Part shown: piece by piece, positions 35,504-43,740 of the stretch
Layout of the letters: every line of letters starts with the position of its first letter
How positions within the stretch are numbered: position 1 is the stretch's first letter
DNA from: Flavobacteriaceae bacterium R38
GTDB lineage: Bacteria; Bacteroidota; Bacteroidia; Flavobacteriales; Flavobacteriaceae
DNA length: 64,000 bases
Direction of reading: 5' to 3'
NCBI GenBank assembly: GCA_009901575.1
Contig: WXYP01000009.1
Location: 1-64,000, forward strand
Program-made: the position numbers and the translations under genes
The notes under the pieces: generated by a model
What the model was told of the DNA's origin: nothing
The model's input: the letters and a program-made list of their open reading frames with translations, nothing else
The model's database searches: none

Positions 35504-37708
35504 TTAAATTCTCGATACTTTATCGATTCCGTTTATTTTTTTAAGATTATCTATTAATTTTTTAAGAATAGTGTTGTTTTTAACTTCTACTGTAATTTTT
35601 CCGTTAAAAATACCGCCATCAGTATCAAAACTAATATTTTTCATGTTTACATGCATGTTATTAGAGATGATTTTAGTCACATCACTAACCAATCCTAAAT
35701 TATCAATACCGTTTAATATAATTACCCCGGTAAATCCTTGTTGAGATGAGTCTATCCATTTTGCAGCTATTATACGATAAGCAAAACTGGACTGCATTGA
35801 AATTGAATTCGGGCAATCTTTTTTATGAACCTTTAATCCTTCGTTTACAGTAATAAAGCCAAAAACATCATCACCTGGTATCGGATTACAGCAATTGGAA
35901 AACTTATATTCAAGCTTTTCTTCTTCTTTTCCAAAAACAAGCTGATCATATTTTGCAATAATTTCATCCTTATTAATGTCTTCAGGAACATTTGATTTCC
36001 GGATTTTATTTTTAAAGAAATTGATAAAGGTATTATTTCTTGAAGCAGCAAAATCTTTCAATGCCTGGTTGTCAATAGTGCCAACACCCATACGATAAAA
36101 AAGATCCAGGCTGGTTTTTAGCTTGAAATAAACCACAAGTTGATTGATAACTTTATCATTAAGAACAATTTTTAATTGCTTTAACTTTCTTCTTAATAAT
36201 TCTTTCCCCTCTTCTCCAATTAATTTCTTTTCTTCTCTTAAAGAAGACTTTATTTTAGTTCTTGCCCTGGCTGTGCTGGCATAATCTAACCAGTTAGCAT
36301 TGGGTTTTGATTTTTCAGAAGTAATTATTTCTACCTGATCTCCACTGTTTAATTCAAAATTTAGCGGAACCAGTTTTCCGTTAACTTTAGCACCCCGGGT
36401 ATGCATACCAACTTCGGTATGAATGTTAAATGCAAAATCAAGGGGAGTTGCCCCTTTAGGCAAAGATCTAAGATCTCCTTTGGGAGTAAATACAAAGATT
36501 TCTTTGGCATACAGGTTGAGTTTAAATTCTTCTACAAAATCTACAGCATTAGACTCAGGATTTTCGAGAGCTTCCTGTAAACGATTTAACCAAATATCTA
36601 TTCCCTGTTCTCTTTGATCTCCGTGTTTGTATTTAAAATGTGCAGCGTATCCTTTTTCTGCTATTTCATTCATACGTTCACTGCGTATCTGAACTTCAAC
36701 CCAACGCCCTTTAGGTCCCATAACCGTGATGTGAAGTGCTTCATATCCGGTTGATTTTGGAGAAGAAATCCAATCTCGCAACCGTATCGGGTTTGGCCTG
36801 TAGTGATCTGTAACTATAGAGTAAATTTTCCAGGCTAAAAATTTCTCATTTTTTTCATCTGATTGATATACGATCCGAATAGCAAACTTATCGTAAACCT
36901 CGTCATAAGTCACATTTTGAGATTGCATCTTTCTACGGATAGAAAAAATTGATTTTGAACGACCTTTGATCTGGTAATTCAGATTTTCTCTGTCAAAGCT
37001 CTTTTCTAAAGTAGAAGAGAATGTTTTAATATACGCGTCTTGTTCTTCTTTACTTTCTTCTATCTTGCTTAAAATATCATTATAAACATTAGGTTCTGTG
37101 TACTTTAAGCCTAAATCTTCCAGCTCGGTTTTTATGTTGTAAAGTCCGATTCTATGTGCCAGAGGAGCATATATATAAAGTGTTTCCGATGCTATTTTGA
37201 CTTGCTTATGTTCTGGCATAGAAGCCATAGTTTGCATATTGTGCAGACGATCTGCAATTTTTATAATGATAACCCTGATATCGTCATGCAACGTCAGCAA
37301 CATTTTTCTAAAGTTCTCTGCTTGCAGGGAAACATCTTTATCTTTCTTTAAGTGTGATATTTTTGTCAGGCCATCTACAATTCTCGCAACTGTTTCTCCA
37401 AACATTTGCTCAATATCTTCTAAAGTGTATTCTGTATCCTCAACAACATCGTGAAGTAAAGCGGCTGCAATAGAAGTTGCATCCATCCCAATCTCTGAAG
37501 CTACAATTTTTGCAACAGCTATGGGGTGAAAGATATAAGCTTCTCCGGATTTTCGGCGTTGCTCTTTATGAGCATCTACAGCAGTATCAAAGGCTAACCG
37601 AATCATTTTTTTATCTTCTTCGGTCAGTGTTTGATAACTGATCTTGAGTAACTCTTTATACTGCTTGGCAATTGCCTTATTTTCTTGTTCTATATCAACT
37701 ACAGCCAT
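35504..37708 (-). CDS. Bifunctional (p)ppGpp synthetase/hydrolase (RelA/SpoT family)
   Basis: The 734-aa protein has all Rel/Spo domains in order: the hydrolase HD region with IAAALLHDVVEDTEYTLE (about 82-99, HD intact), the synthetase with KSIFSIRRKMQ and STGYEALHITV, the TGS domain KEIFVFTPKGDLRSLPKGATPLDFAFNIHTEVG, a CC region (FSNCCNPIPGDDVFGFITVN), and a C-terminal ACT domain with VKNISFDTDGGIFNG-like strands. It makes and degrades the alarmone (p)ppGpp. The intact HD residues mark it as bifunctional rather than a RelA type. Confidence 0.96.
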   Translation of the reverse strand: MAVVDIEQENKAIAKQYKELLKISYQTLTEEDKKMIRLAFDTAVDAHKEQRRKSGEAYIFHPIAVAKIVASEIGMDATSIAAALLHDVVEDTEYTLEDIEQMFGETVARIVDGLTKISHLKKDKDVSLQAENFRKMLLTLHDDIRVIIIKIADRLHNMQTMASMPEHKQVKIASETLYIYAPLAHRIGLYNIKTELEDLGLKYTEPNVYNDILSKIEESKEEQDAYIKTFSSTLEKSFDRENLNYQIKGRSKSIFSIRRKMQSQNVTYDEVYDKFAIRIVYQSDEKNEKFLAWKIYSIVTDHYRPNPIRLRDWISSPKSTGYEALHITVMGPKGRWVEVQIRSERMNEIAEKGYAAHFKYKHGDQREQGIDIWLNRLQEALENPESNAVDFVEEFKLNLYAKEIFVFTPKGDLRSLPKGATPLDFAFNIHTEVGMHTRGAKVNGKLVPLNFELNSGDQVEIITSEKSKPNANWLDYASTARARTKIKSSLREEKKLIGEEGKELLRRKLKQLKIVLNDKVINQLVVYFKLKTSLDLFYRMGVGTIDNQALKDFAASRNNTFINFFKNKIRKSNVPEDINKDEIIAKYDQLVFGKEEEKLEYKFSNCCNPIPGDDVFGFITVNEGLKVHKKDCPNSISMQSSFAYRIIAAKWIDSSQQGFTGVIILNGIDNLGLVSDVTKIISNNMHVNMKNISFDTDGGIFNGKITVEVKNNTILKKLIDNLKKINGIDKVSRI

Positions 37709-37749
37709 AAATTAAAAATAGCATAAACTTATTTAGTATACAACAAATT

Positions 37750-38997
37750 TTATGCCTTAAGCTGCTTTATTCGTTGAAAAAGCGTCGGATGAGAATAGTG
37801 CATAAAAACATAAACCGGATGAGGAGTTAAATTGCTTAAACTGTTTTTTGATAGTTTTTTTAAAGACGAAATAAGAGGAGCAGCTGCATAAGTTTCTTTT
37901 GCATAGGCATCTGCCTGATATTCAAACTTTCTTGAGAAGTAATTCATAATGAGCCCGGTAACCTCTGAAATCGGACTGTACAATATCCCAAAAGCAATTA
38001 ATCCAATGTGAAAACTGTGAATTTCAACCCCTATACTTTTAGAAAGTTCAGGAGTATTGATAAATAATGATAAAATAAATAAGGTTAACCCTGTAAGCAC
38101 AATAGAACTGATCATATTAAAAATGATATGATTTTTTTTATAATGACCAACTTCATGAGCAAATACAGCAACAATTTCTTCATTCTCCAAATCATTTACT
38201 AAAGTATCGTATAAGGTTACTCTTTTTTCTCGGCCAAAGCCAGAAAAATATGCGTTTGCTTTGGTAGAGCGTTTAGAACCATCTATGATGAAGATGTTTT
38301 TTAGTTTAAAACCCACTCTGGTGGCATATGATTCTATATCATTTTTTAAATTACCTTCTTCTAGAGGAGTTTGTTTGTTAAAAAGAGGAACGATCCATCT
38401 ACTGTATAATAAATTTACCAATACAGAAAATAAAGCGATAGCTCCCCATGCATATAACCAGAAATGCTTCCCACTTAATTCGTAAAACCAGATGATCAGG
38501 GCAAGGATACCTCCACCAAATATAGCTGTCATTATCAGGCCTTTAATTTTATCTAAGATGAATGTTTTTTTTGTGGTCTTATTGAAACCGAATTTTTCTT
38601 CAATCACAAAAGTCTGATACCATGAAAAAGGTGTAGTAATGATATCGCTACCAAGCATAATAATACCAAAGAAGATAAGTGCGATAAGAATATTGTTTTG
38701 TGTATAATTCCTGGCTATATTATCAACAAATTCAAATCCGTCAAGAAGGAGAAACGAGAGTGTTAATACAATAGAAAAAGTAGAAGTTAAGATACCAAAA
38801 CGATAATTGGTTTTTTTATACTCCTGTGACTTTTTATATTCTTCGTCATCATAAATATCTTTAAGCTCTTCAGGAATAGCGTTGTCAAAATGTTTGGCAT
38901 TTAATCGATCAATTACTTTATCAACGATAAAATTAGCAACCAGGATAAAAATGATGATATAAAATAATACAGACGGATTCATAAATAGTAAATTCAA
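37750..38997 (-). CDS. M48 family metallopeptidase (Ste24-type)
   Basis: The 415-aa integral membrane protein has about six to seven helices and the zinc motif HEVGH in VAVFAHEVGHYKKNH (about 280-294), plus the downstream FEYQADAYA glutamate/aspartate region. The N-terminal ten-helix layout with the FGFNKTTKKTFILDKIKG loop is the Ste24/CAAX-protease type (M48A). It probably degrades or processes membrane proteins. The gene overlaps the upstream RNA methyltransferase gene by 4 bases, so translation is coupled. Confidence 0.93.
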   Translation of the reverse strand: MNLLFMNPSVLFYIIIFILVANFIVDKVIDRLNAKHFDNAIPEELKDIYDDEEYKKSQEYKKTNYRFGILTSTFSIVLTLSFLLLDGFEFVDNIARNYTQNNILIALIFFGIIMLGSDIITTPFSWYQTFVIEEKFGFNKTTKKTFILDKIKGLIMTAIFGGGILALIIWFYELSGKHFWLYAWGAIALFSVLVNLLYSRWIVPLFNKQTPLEEGNLKNDIESYATRVGFKLKNIFIIDGSKRSTKANAYFSGFGREKRVTLYDTLVNDLENEEIVAVFAHEVGHYKKNHIIFNMISSIVLTGLTLFILSLFINTPELSKSIGVEIHSFHIGLIAFGILYSPISEVTGLIMNYFSRKFEYQADAYAKETYAAAPLISSLKKLSKNSLSNLTPHPVYVFMHYSHPTLFQRIKQLKA

Positions 38998-39797
38998 TTA
39001 AAATTGCGTTGCCTTTTGGCTTCAAAAATAGCAATTGCAGCAGAAACAGAAACGTTCATAGAGTCAATTTCTCCCTGCATAGGAATTATTATATTTTGAG
39101 TAGAATTTTCCAGCCATTCTTTGTTAAGTCCGCTAGCTTCTGTTCCTACAACTATTGCAGTTGCTTCATGAAAATCTATAGTATGATAATTTACAGAAGC
39201 AGTTAAAGCCATACAGTATATTTGGATTTCCTGATCTTTTAAAAATTGAATGATTTCTGTAGAAGTACCGGTGACTATTTGATTTGTGAAAATGCAACCA
39301 ACACTGGAACGAATAATATTCGGATTGTAAAGATCTGTTTTTGGATTAGCAATGATTACAGCATCCAAGTTTGCAGCATCTGCAGTGCGTAATAGAGCAC
39401 CTATGTTTCCTGGTTTTTCAGGAGCTTCTGCTACTAGAATTAAAGGGTTTTTTCTTTTGAGTTTGATGGTGTTTAGAGCATGTTTTTTTGCAACACCGAT
39501 AGCCATAATGCCTTCTGTGGTTTCCCGGTATGCTATTTTCTGATAAATCTCCCTGGTAATTTTAATGATTTGAAAAGGCGTAGTTGTTATTTCATTGAGT
39601 TGATTCAATGCTTTATCGGTTAATAAATGTTCATCGAATAAAATGATCTCAATTTGATAATCACTTTTTAACGCTAGTTTAATTTCTCTCAGACCTTCAA
39701 GAACAAACTTGTTCATCTTTTTTCGCTCGCGGGATTTTTCCTTTAAATGCAGTATTTGTTTTATTAAAGGATTTTGAAAACTAGAGATCTCTTTCAA
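38994..39797 (-). CDS. TrmH/SpoU family RNA methyltransferase
   Basis: The 267-aa SPOUT methyltransferase has an N-terminal RNA-binding domain (SSFQNPLIKQILHLKEKSRERKKMNKFVLEGLREIKLAL) and the knot motifs: VAEAPEKPGNIGALLRTADA (motif 1), IVVGTEASGLNKEWL (motif 2), and IIIPMQGEIDSMNVSVSAAIAIFEAKRQR (motif 3). It probably 2'-O-methylates 23S rRNA. The stop overlaps the M48 gene by 4 bases. It is divergent from the DUF6503 gene, whose promoter lies between. Confidence 0.92.
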   Translation of the reverse strand: MKEISSFQNPLIKQILHLKEKSRERKKMNKFVLEGLREIKLALKSDYQIEIILFDEHLLTDKALNQLNEITTTPFQIIKITREIYQKIAYRETTEGIMAIGVAKKHALNTIKLKRKNPLILVAEAPEKPGNIGALLRTADAANLDAVIIANPKTDLYNPNIIRSSVGCIFTNQIVTGTSTEIIQFLKDQEIQIYCMALTASVNYHTIDFHEATAIVVGTEASGLNKEWLENSTQNIIIPMQGEIDSMNVSVSAAIAIFEAKRQRNFN

Positions 39798-39803
39798 AAC
39801 ATA

Positions 39804-39811
39804 TATATTTG
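39804..39811 (+). promoter_or_regulatory. -7 box for the DUF6503 gene
   Basis: TATATTTG matches TAnnTTTG exactly, 36 bases before the ATG at 39848. The nearest upstream TTG is about 27 bases away, longer than usual, so only the -7 element is convincing. Confidence 0.5.
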
Positions 39812-39847
39812 TGGTAAAAATAGAATTTAAAATCTAATTCGACTAAA

Positions 39848-40648
39848 ATGAAAAAAATTAATGTTATCCTTTTATTAGCGGTACTTTTTATTGCTTGTAA
39901 AGAAAACAAATCTTCTGAAAAAGAAGTGACTGCTACTGTAGAAAAAGAAATAGTTTTACCAGATTATCCGGAAGAAATTGCAGCTGTGTTTGAAAAACAC
40001 GGAGGAATTCGTAACTGGAAATTAATGAAAAGCCTTAGCTATGAGATTGTAAGACCTAACGGAAATGAGAAGCAAACAATTGATTTAATTACCAGAAACG
40101 ATTTGGTTGAAACTGAAAAATACACTATCGGTTTTGATGGAAAAGATTCATGGGTAAAACAGGATTCTGCGTATTATAACAGAAACCCTAGATTTTATCA
40201 TAACTTAATGTTTTATTTCTATGCAATGCCTTTTGTATTAGGAGATAATGGTGTCAATTATGAGAAAACTGACGATTTAGTTTATGAAGATGTAAATTAT
40301 CCTGGGTATAAAATATCTTATGAAGCTAATGTAGGAGATGCACCAGACGATAATTACTACATTCATTTTGACCCGGAAACTAAGCAAATGGCTTGGTTAG
40401 GATATACGGTAACCTTTGGAAGTGGTAAGTCTAATGACAATGTACATTATATTAGATATAACGATTGGAAAGAATTTAATGGGGTGGTATTGCCAAATAC
40501 AATTACCTGGTTTAATAATGAAGGAACTAAATTAGTAGCGCCAAGAAACACAGTAGAATTTGCAAATGTTTCAATTTCTGAAGAAAGAGTAGATCCTGCT
40601 ATTTTTGAAAAGCCAGAAGGAGCTGTAGTTCCCGGACAAGGAGAATAA
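39848..40648 (+). CDS. DUF6503 family lipoprotein
   Basis: The 266-aa protein has a lipoprotein signal peptide (MKKINVILLLAVLFIAC) and a DUF6503-like body: VFEKHGGIRNWKLMKSLSYEIVRPNG, YHNLMFYFYAMPFVLGDNGVNYE, and YHPG-like YPGYKISYEANVGDAPDDNYYIHFD. The fold is probably a periplasmic or outer-membrane LolA-like barrel. It ends in the Gly-rich tail PGQGE. The last 150 bases of this gene occur again as a broken remnant at 43119-43272, which marks a tandem duplication next to it. Confidence 0.87.
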   Translation: MKKINVILLLAVLFIACKENKSSEKEVTATVEKEIVLPDYPEEIAAVFEKHGGIRNWKLMKSLSYEIVRPNGNEKQTIDLITRNDLVETEKYTIGFDGKDSWVKQDSAYYNRNPRFYHNLMFYFYAMPFVLGDNGVNYEKTDDLVYEDVNYPGYKISYEANVGDAPDDNYYIHFDPETKQMAWLGYTVTFGSGKSNDNVHYIRYNDWKEFNGVVLPNTITWFNNEGTKLVAPRNTVEFANVSISEERVDPAIFEKPEGAVVPGQGE

Positions 40649-40674
40649 AGTAAAAGGCTTTTAACAATAAAAAC

Positions 40675-40699
40675 AAAACCCCTCTATCTGGAGGGGTTT
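40675..40699 (+). terminator. Terminator between DUF6503 and peptide gene 1
   Basis: AAACCCCTC (40676-40684) pairs with GAGGGGTTT (40691-40699) across a 6-base loop. With A-rich and T-containing flanks it serves the plus-strand DUF6503 gene and can also end the minus-strand peptide gene 1 transcript. A close copy follows the remnant at 43299. Confidence 0.82.
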
Positions 40700-40733
40700 G
40701 CTAATTAACTATGTAACTTAACTGAATAAAGTT

Positions 40734-41054
40734 TTAATAGCAGTAGTTACAACTTCCTGTTTCATTAAGACCACCTCCAGGCATTGGCCCTTGTCCAGAT
40801 CCATCCGGTGAACATTGAACCCCAGTAGCATTGTTAGTGTCTGTACTAGTTGTATTACAAGCGCAATATGTATAGGCACCTGTTGGTGGAGGTAGAGTTA
40901 CAGTTGGAGGACATGTATAAGTATAATTGCATACAGGACCGCCTCCAGCACCATTTGTAAGTTCTACACCACCTATAATGTTATATGGTTTGACTATTAA
41001 TTTAGCTATGGATATTTTTTTTAAGCTTAAGTTTTTACTACGTTTTTTCATCAT
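40734..41054 (-). CDS. Gly-Gly leader Cys-rich peptide 1, RiPP precursor-like
   Basis: The 106-aa product has a basic leader with an LSLKKISIAKL motif and IIGG at residues 26-29, the pattern of Bacteroidota RiPP leaders (class I lanthipeptide-like or rSAM-peptide-like) cut after Gly-Gly. The core (30-106) has seven Cys (42, 48, 64, 66, 81, 102, 105), many Thr, Ser, Pro and Gly residues, and ends CNYCY. No modification enzyme or peptidase transporter gene lies nearby, so the final chemistry is unknown; disulfides are an alternative. It lies downstream of regulator 1, with the palindromic site 73 bases before its start. Leader resembles peptide 2; core does not. Confidence 0.75.
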   Translation of the reverse strand: MMKKRSKNLSLKKISIAKLIVKPYNIIGGVELTNGAGGGPVCNYTYTCPPTVTLPPPTGAYTYCACNTTSTDTNNATGVQCSPDGSGQGPMPGGGLNETGSCNYCY

Positions 41055-41127
41055 ACTGTTTTTTAGGTTTATTAATTTTAACTGAATGTAAAACTAAGTT
41101 CTCTTGAAATACTTTAGTAAACATCTG

Positions 41128-41147
41128 TATCCAATTTTATAAATCTA
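41128..41147 (-). promoter_or_regulatory. Palindromic operator-like site, copy 1
   Basis: On the minus strand this reads TAGATTTATAAAATTGGATA. It overlaps the stop codon of regulator 1 and lies 73 bases before the peptide 1 start. It matches 17 of 20 positions of the site before the 57782 gene. A likely binding site for the TPR/AraC regulators; binding is inferred. Confidence 0.55.
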
Positions 41148-42908
41148 GGCACTTTTTTCTTTTTTTTGAAGCTCTTTTATAAAATAAGAAGGATAGATCT
41201 TTGTTTTTTTGTAAAATGCAGTTGTAAAAGATTCAGAGTTCTTAAAGCCTACCTCAAAAGCAATGGCCTTAATAGTATATTCTCGGAGTTTTGGTTGTTC
41301 TTTTAAAGCCTGAATTACATAATTTATTCTTAAATCTGTGAGGTATGTACTAAAATTTTTATCCTTATGAAAATTGATGATTTTAGATAAATAAGCACTA
41401 TTAGTACCTAATTTTTTAGCTAAACTATTTAAAGTAATGGTATTATTTAAAAATTGATTTTCTTTTTCAAAAACTTGAATCTTCATTAAAATATCTTTTA
41501 CTATTGTATCGGGGAGGTTTAATTCTTTTTTAATTCTTTTAGATTTTGTTTTAATTCTCAAATCGGAAGTAGAGGTGTTTGCTATTATTTTTTCAAATCG
41601 TTTTTTATAACGTTGCTTTTTGGTATAGTAATAAAAAAGTAAGAGTATGAGTAGAATACTTAAAGTGGATAAGTAGAAAAGAATTTTAGATTTTTTACTG
41701 TCTTTAGACTCAAGCTTGGTAATTAAAGCCTCTTTTTCTTCTATCCATTTTGGAGCATCGTATTTTTCTAACAACTCATTTTTTAAATACGTACTAATGT
41801 TGAACTTGATACTGTCAAAATCAATTAAACGCTCAAGATAAAGTGTATAATTATCGATATCTTCTTTATTCTTGTAATAATTTTTTAAAATTTCATAATT
41901 CTCTTCTATCTCCTGTGTATATCGTTTATTTTTTTGAATAATAGTATCTACTTTTTTGAATTGAATAATAGCATTTTCCCAATCGTTTAATTTCTGAAAA
42001 GCCTTCCCTTTGTAGAAATATGTAATAGCTAAATCTAAACTATCTTGTCTTTCTTGAATTAAAGGAGCATACTTTGTAATACTATCTAATGCATTTTTAT
42101 AATTGTTTTTACTATAATTAATAATAGCCTGAGTCACTCTGGATTTATTATAACGATGATAATTATTATATTTTATTGCTTTATTAATAGATAAACTGTT
42201 ATAATAAGTAGCAGAATCTATTTTTTTAAGATACCAATAAGTAGTTGAAAGAGCAGCTAAGTTTCTCAGATAAATCTCAGAATATTCAGATTCTAAATTG
42301 TTTTCTATGATATCATCGTAACTAGTTTTAAAAATTTTAATAGCTTTATTAAATTCACCAATACGTAATCTCACTAAGCCAATATTATATTCTATTCCCG
42401 AATGCAAAATTTTGGACTCACTGAGATGAATCAATTTTTTAGCGGCTAAATAACTATCTATGGCTTCTTTATATTTCCCCTTACCGTAATGTATATATCC
42501 CGCATGGTAATGAAGAAAGAGATGATATTTATTTTTTAATGGGGTGTAATAATAAGTAAATGCACTATCAATATATTGCAAAGATTTTTCGTAATCATTT
42601 TTTTGTGATAAATAATAAAGAGCTTGTGTTATTTTTAAACTGTCGTTATCTTTTTTTGCTTTTTCTAAATATACATGAGTATACAACTTAGTTTTTTCTA
42701 TATCATGATCATAGAATTCACTTATTCTTTTAAACAAGTATTGATAATCTTTATTTTTTAATGAATCTTCTTGTGCTAAAACTGTAAAATTTAAGCTTAC
42801 GGTGAAAATAAGCCATATTTTAAAAGTTTTTTGAGGTAGCTTCAGGAGCTTATTATTTATAACGTATAGGTAGTCATTATTGATTATAATCGATAGTCTT
42901 ATTTTCAT
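41145..42908 (-). CDS. TPR/AraC membrane-spanning regulator 1
   Basis: The 587-aa protein has an N-terminal hydrophobic segment (about 30-46, ending LAQ), a series of TPR-like repeats (about 50-390, for example YHYHAGYIHYGKGKYKEAIDSYLAAKK in part), a transmembrane helix (about 408-428, rich in Leu and Tyr), and a C-terminal AraC-type helix-turn-helix (about 485-580: TLNSLAKKLGTNSAYLSKIIN, then IKAIAFEVGFKNSESFTTAFYKKT). This suggests periplasmic sensing by TPRs and cytoplasmic DNA binding in one chain. It is clearly paralogous to regulator 2. Its stop codon lies inside the operator-like site of peptide gene 1. Confidence 0.88.
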   Translation of the reverse strand: MKIRLSIIINNDYLYVINNKLLKLPQKTFKIWLIFTVSLNFTVLAQEDSLKNKDYQYLFKRISEFYDHDIEKTKLYTHVYLEKAKKDNDSLKITQALYYLSQKNDYEKSLQYIDSAFTYYYTPLKNKYHLFLHYHAGYIHYGKGKYKEAIDSYLAAKKLIHLSESKILHSGIEYNIGLVRLRIGEFNKAIKIFKTSYDDIIENNLESEYSEIYLRNLAALSTTYWYLKKIDSATYYNSLSINKAIKYNNYHRYNKSRVTQAIINYSKNNYKNALDSITKYAPLIQERQDSLDLAITYFYKGKAFQKLNDWENAIIQFKKVDTIIQKNKRYTQEIEENYEILKNYYKNKEDIDNYTLYLERLIDFDSIKFNISTYLKNELLEKYDAPKWIEEKEALITKLESKDSKKSKILFYLSTLSILLILLLFYYYTKKQRYKKRFEKIIANTSTSDLRIKTKSKRIKKELNLPDTIVKDILMKIQVFEKENQFLNNTITLNSLAKKLGTNSAYLSKIINFHKDKNFSTYLTDLRINYVIQALKEQPKLREYTIKAIAFEVGFKNSESFTTAFYKKTKIYPSYFIKELQKKEKSA

Positions 42909-43110
42909 GCCGGGATCATCTTCGCTTTGTTGTAAATATAAGATTTATCAGTTATTTTGATCATCTTTTTCATTTACACTTTTTGTTAAAACAATATCGA
43001 ATTATAAATTTTATATTCATTCTGATTTATAAAATAAGCGAATGATATGATTGTGAAATAGTGTTTTGGAAAGAGGGAATTAATGGTAATGATATAATAA
43101 TTGAAAATAA
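42909..43110. promoter_or_regulatory. Upstream region of regulator 1 (no gene)
   Basis: Part of a 459-base stretch without an intact gene. Close to the start codon the minus strand has TATATTTAC (42932-42940), a near -7 box, in a block conserved before regulator 2 as well. Further out is CTGATTTATAAAATAAG (about 43019-43035), the counterpart of the region holding the operator-like site in copy B but a poor match to the palindrome. Nothing else was found. Confidence 0.5.
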
Positions 43111-43118
43111 TTTTACTA

Positions 43119-43272
43119 AATATTATTATCTGTTTTTAATCATCAAGAGACTAAACTGACCAGATCTGGAAATATAGTAGAGATTGTAAATGTTTTAATC
43201 TCTGAAGAAAGAGTAGATCCTGCTATTTTTGAAAAGCCAAAAGGAGCTGTTGTTCCCGGACAAGGAGAGTAA
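43119..43272 (+). pseudogene. 3' remnant of a DUF6503 gene
   Basis: From about 43155 the plus strand reads TKLTRSGNIVEIVNVLISEE followed by RVDPAIFEKPKGAVVPGQGE and a stop. This matches the last 40 or so codons of the intact DUF6503 gene (TKLVAPRNTVEFANVSISEE, then RVDPAIFEKPEGAVVPGQGE). Weaker similarity extends to about 43119 with a one-base indel near 43133. No start or upstream coding sequence exists. The remnant is followed by a copy of the same terminator and marks the junction of the tandem duplication. Confidence 0.88.
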
Positions 43273-43298
43273 AGTAAAAACTTTTAGCGATAATAATA

Positions 43299-43328
43299 AA
43301 ACCCCTCTTTTGAAGGGGTTTGTTTTTT
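43299..43328 (+). terminator. Terminator after the DUF6503 remnant
   Basis: AAACCCCT (43299-43306) pairs with AGGGGTTT (43314-43321), then GTTTTTT. It is the diverged copy of the terminator at 40675 and can also end the minus-strand peptide 2 transcript. Confidence 0.82.
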
Positions 43329-43367
43329 GAATAACATATTAATACTTACTAAATAGGTTTTTATAGA

Positions 43368-43643
43368 TTACAGAAAACATCCATGATACTGAGTTTCTTG
43401 AAGTTCACCGATACACCCAACACCAGTACGAGTTCCTGCAGGATTGGGATCTGTACCTGTACCACTTATTGTAGTATCGGCTACAGTGCAAGCGTCAGAT
43501 AGACAATCATTTGTATAATATGGGCATCCAAATTCTAACAAAGTTTGGCCATTGGCTGTAATACCTCCTTTAATACTATTCACATTTGTAAGCTTCGCGA
43601 TTAAATTTTTGTTTAGTTTTAAATTTTTACTTATTTTTTTCAT
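43368..43643 (-). CDS. Gly-Gly leader Cys-rich peptide 2, RiPP precursor-like
   Basis: The 91-aa peptide has the leader MKKISKNLKLNKNLIAKL and SIKGG at 23-27, a good match to Bacteroidota Gly-Gly RiPP leaders of the class I lanthipeptide-like group. The core (28-91) has five Cys (40, 47, 52, 77, 89) and many Thr, Asp and Gly residues, ending HGCFL; it shares almost nothing with the peptide 1 core. Its 5' leader carries a perfect 19-bp hairpin at 43655-43699, and the operator-like site lies 77 bases before the start. No modifying enzymes are nearby. A secreted disulfide peptide remains an alternative. Confidence 0.78.
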   Translation of the reverse strand: MKKISKNLKLNKNLIAKLTNVNSIKGGITANGQTLLEFGCPYYTNDCLSDACTVADTTISGTGTDPNPAGTRTGVGCIGELQETQYHGCFL

Positions 43644-43654
43644 AATACTGTGAA

Positions 43655-43699
43655 TTTAAAATTATTAGGTTTATTGGTTGTAAACCTAATAATTTTAAA
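43655..43699 (-). promoter_or_regulatory. Perfect 19-bp inverted repeat in the peptide 2 leader
   Basis: TTTAAAATTATTAGGTTTA (43655-43673) and its exact complement (43681-43699) flank a 7-base loop. In the minus-strand transcript the hairpin ends 11 bases before the start codon, without a U run. It could control translation or transcription; peptide gene 1 has only a weak, imperfect counterpart. Confidence 0.7.
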
Positions 43700-43720
43700 A
43701 AATATCTTTAGAAGTGTATT

Positions 43721-43740
43721 TATCCAATTTTATAAATTTA
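43721..43740 (-). promoter_or_regulatory. Palindromic operator-like site, copy 2
   Basis: On the minus strand this reads TAAATTTATAAAATTGGATA, one base different from copy 1. It overlaps the stop codon of regulator 2 and lies 77 bases before the peptide 2 start. Confidence 0.55.

Larger units (their letters stand above)
40495..43100. repeat. Tandem duplication, copy A
   Basis: Copy A runs from the 3' end of the DUF6503 gene through terminator, peptide gene 1 and regulator 1 to the upstream region of regulator 1. Each part has a diverged counterpart in the same order and orientation in copy B (43119-45660). Boundaries were placed by eye and may be off by tens of bases. Leaders, regulators and promoter regions are conserved, while peptide cores differ. 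Confidence 0.8.

Noticed and set aside
43019-43035. CTGATTTATAAAATAAG upstream of regulator 1 as another operator
   Set aside because: It is at the position matching copy 3 in the duplicated unit but lacks the palindrome and the TGGA end; it looks like a decayed copy.
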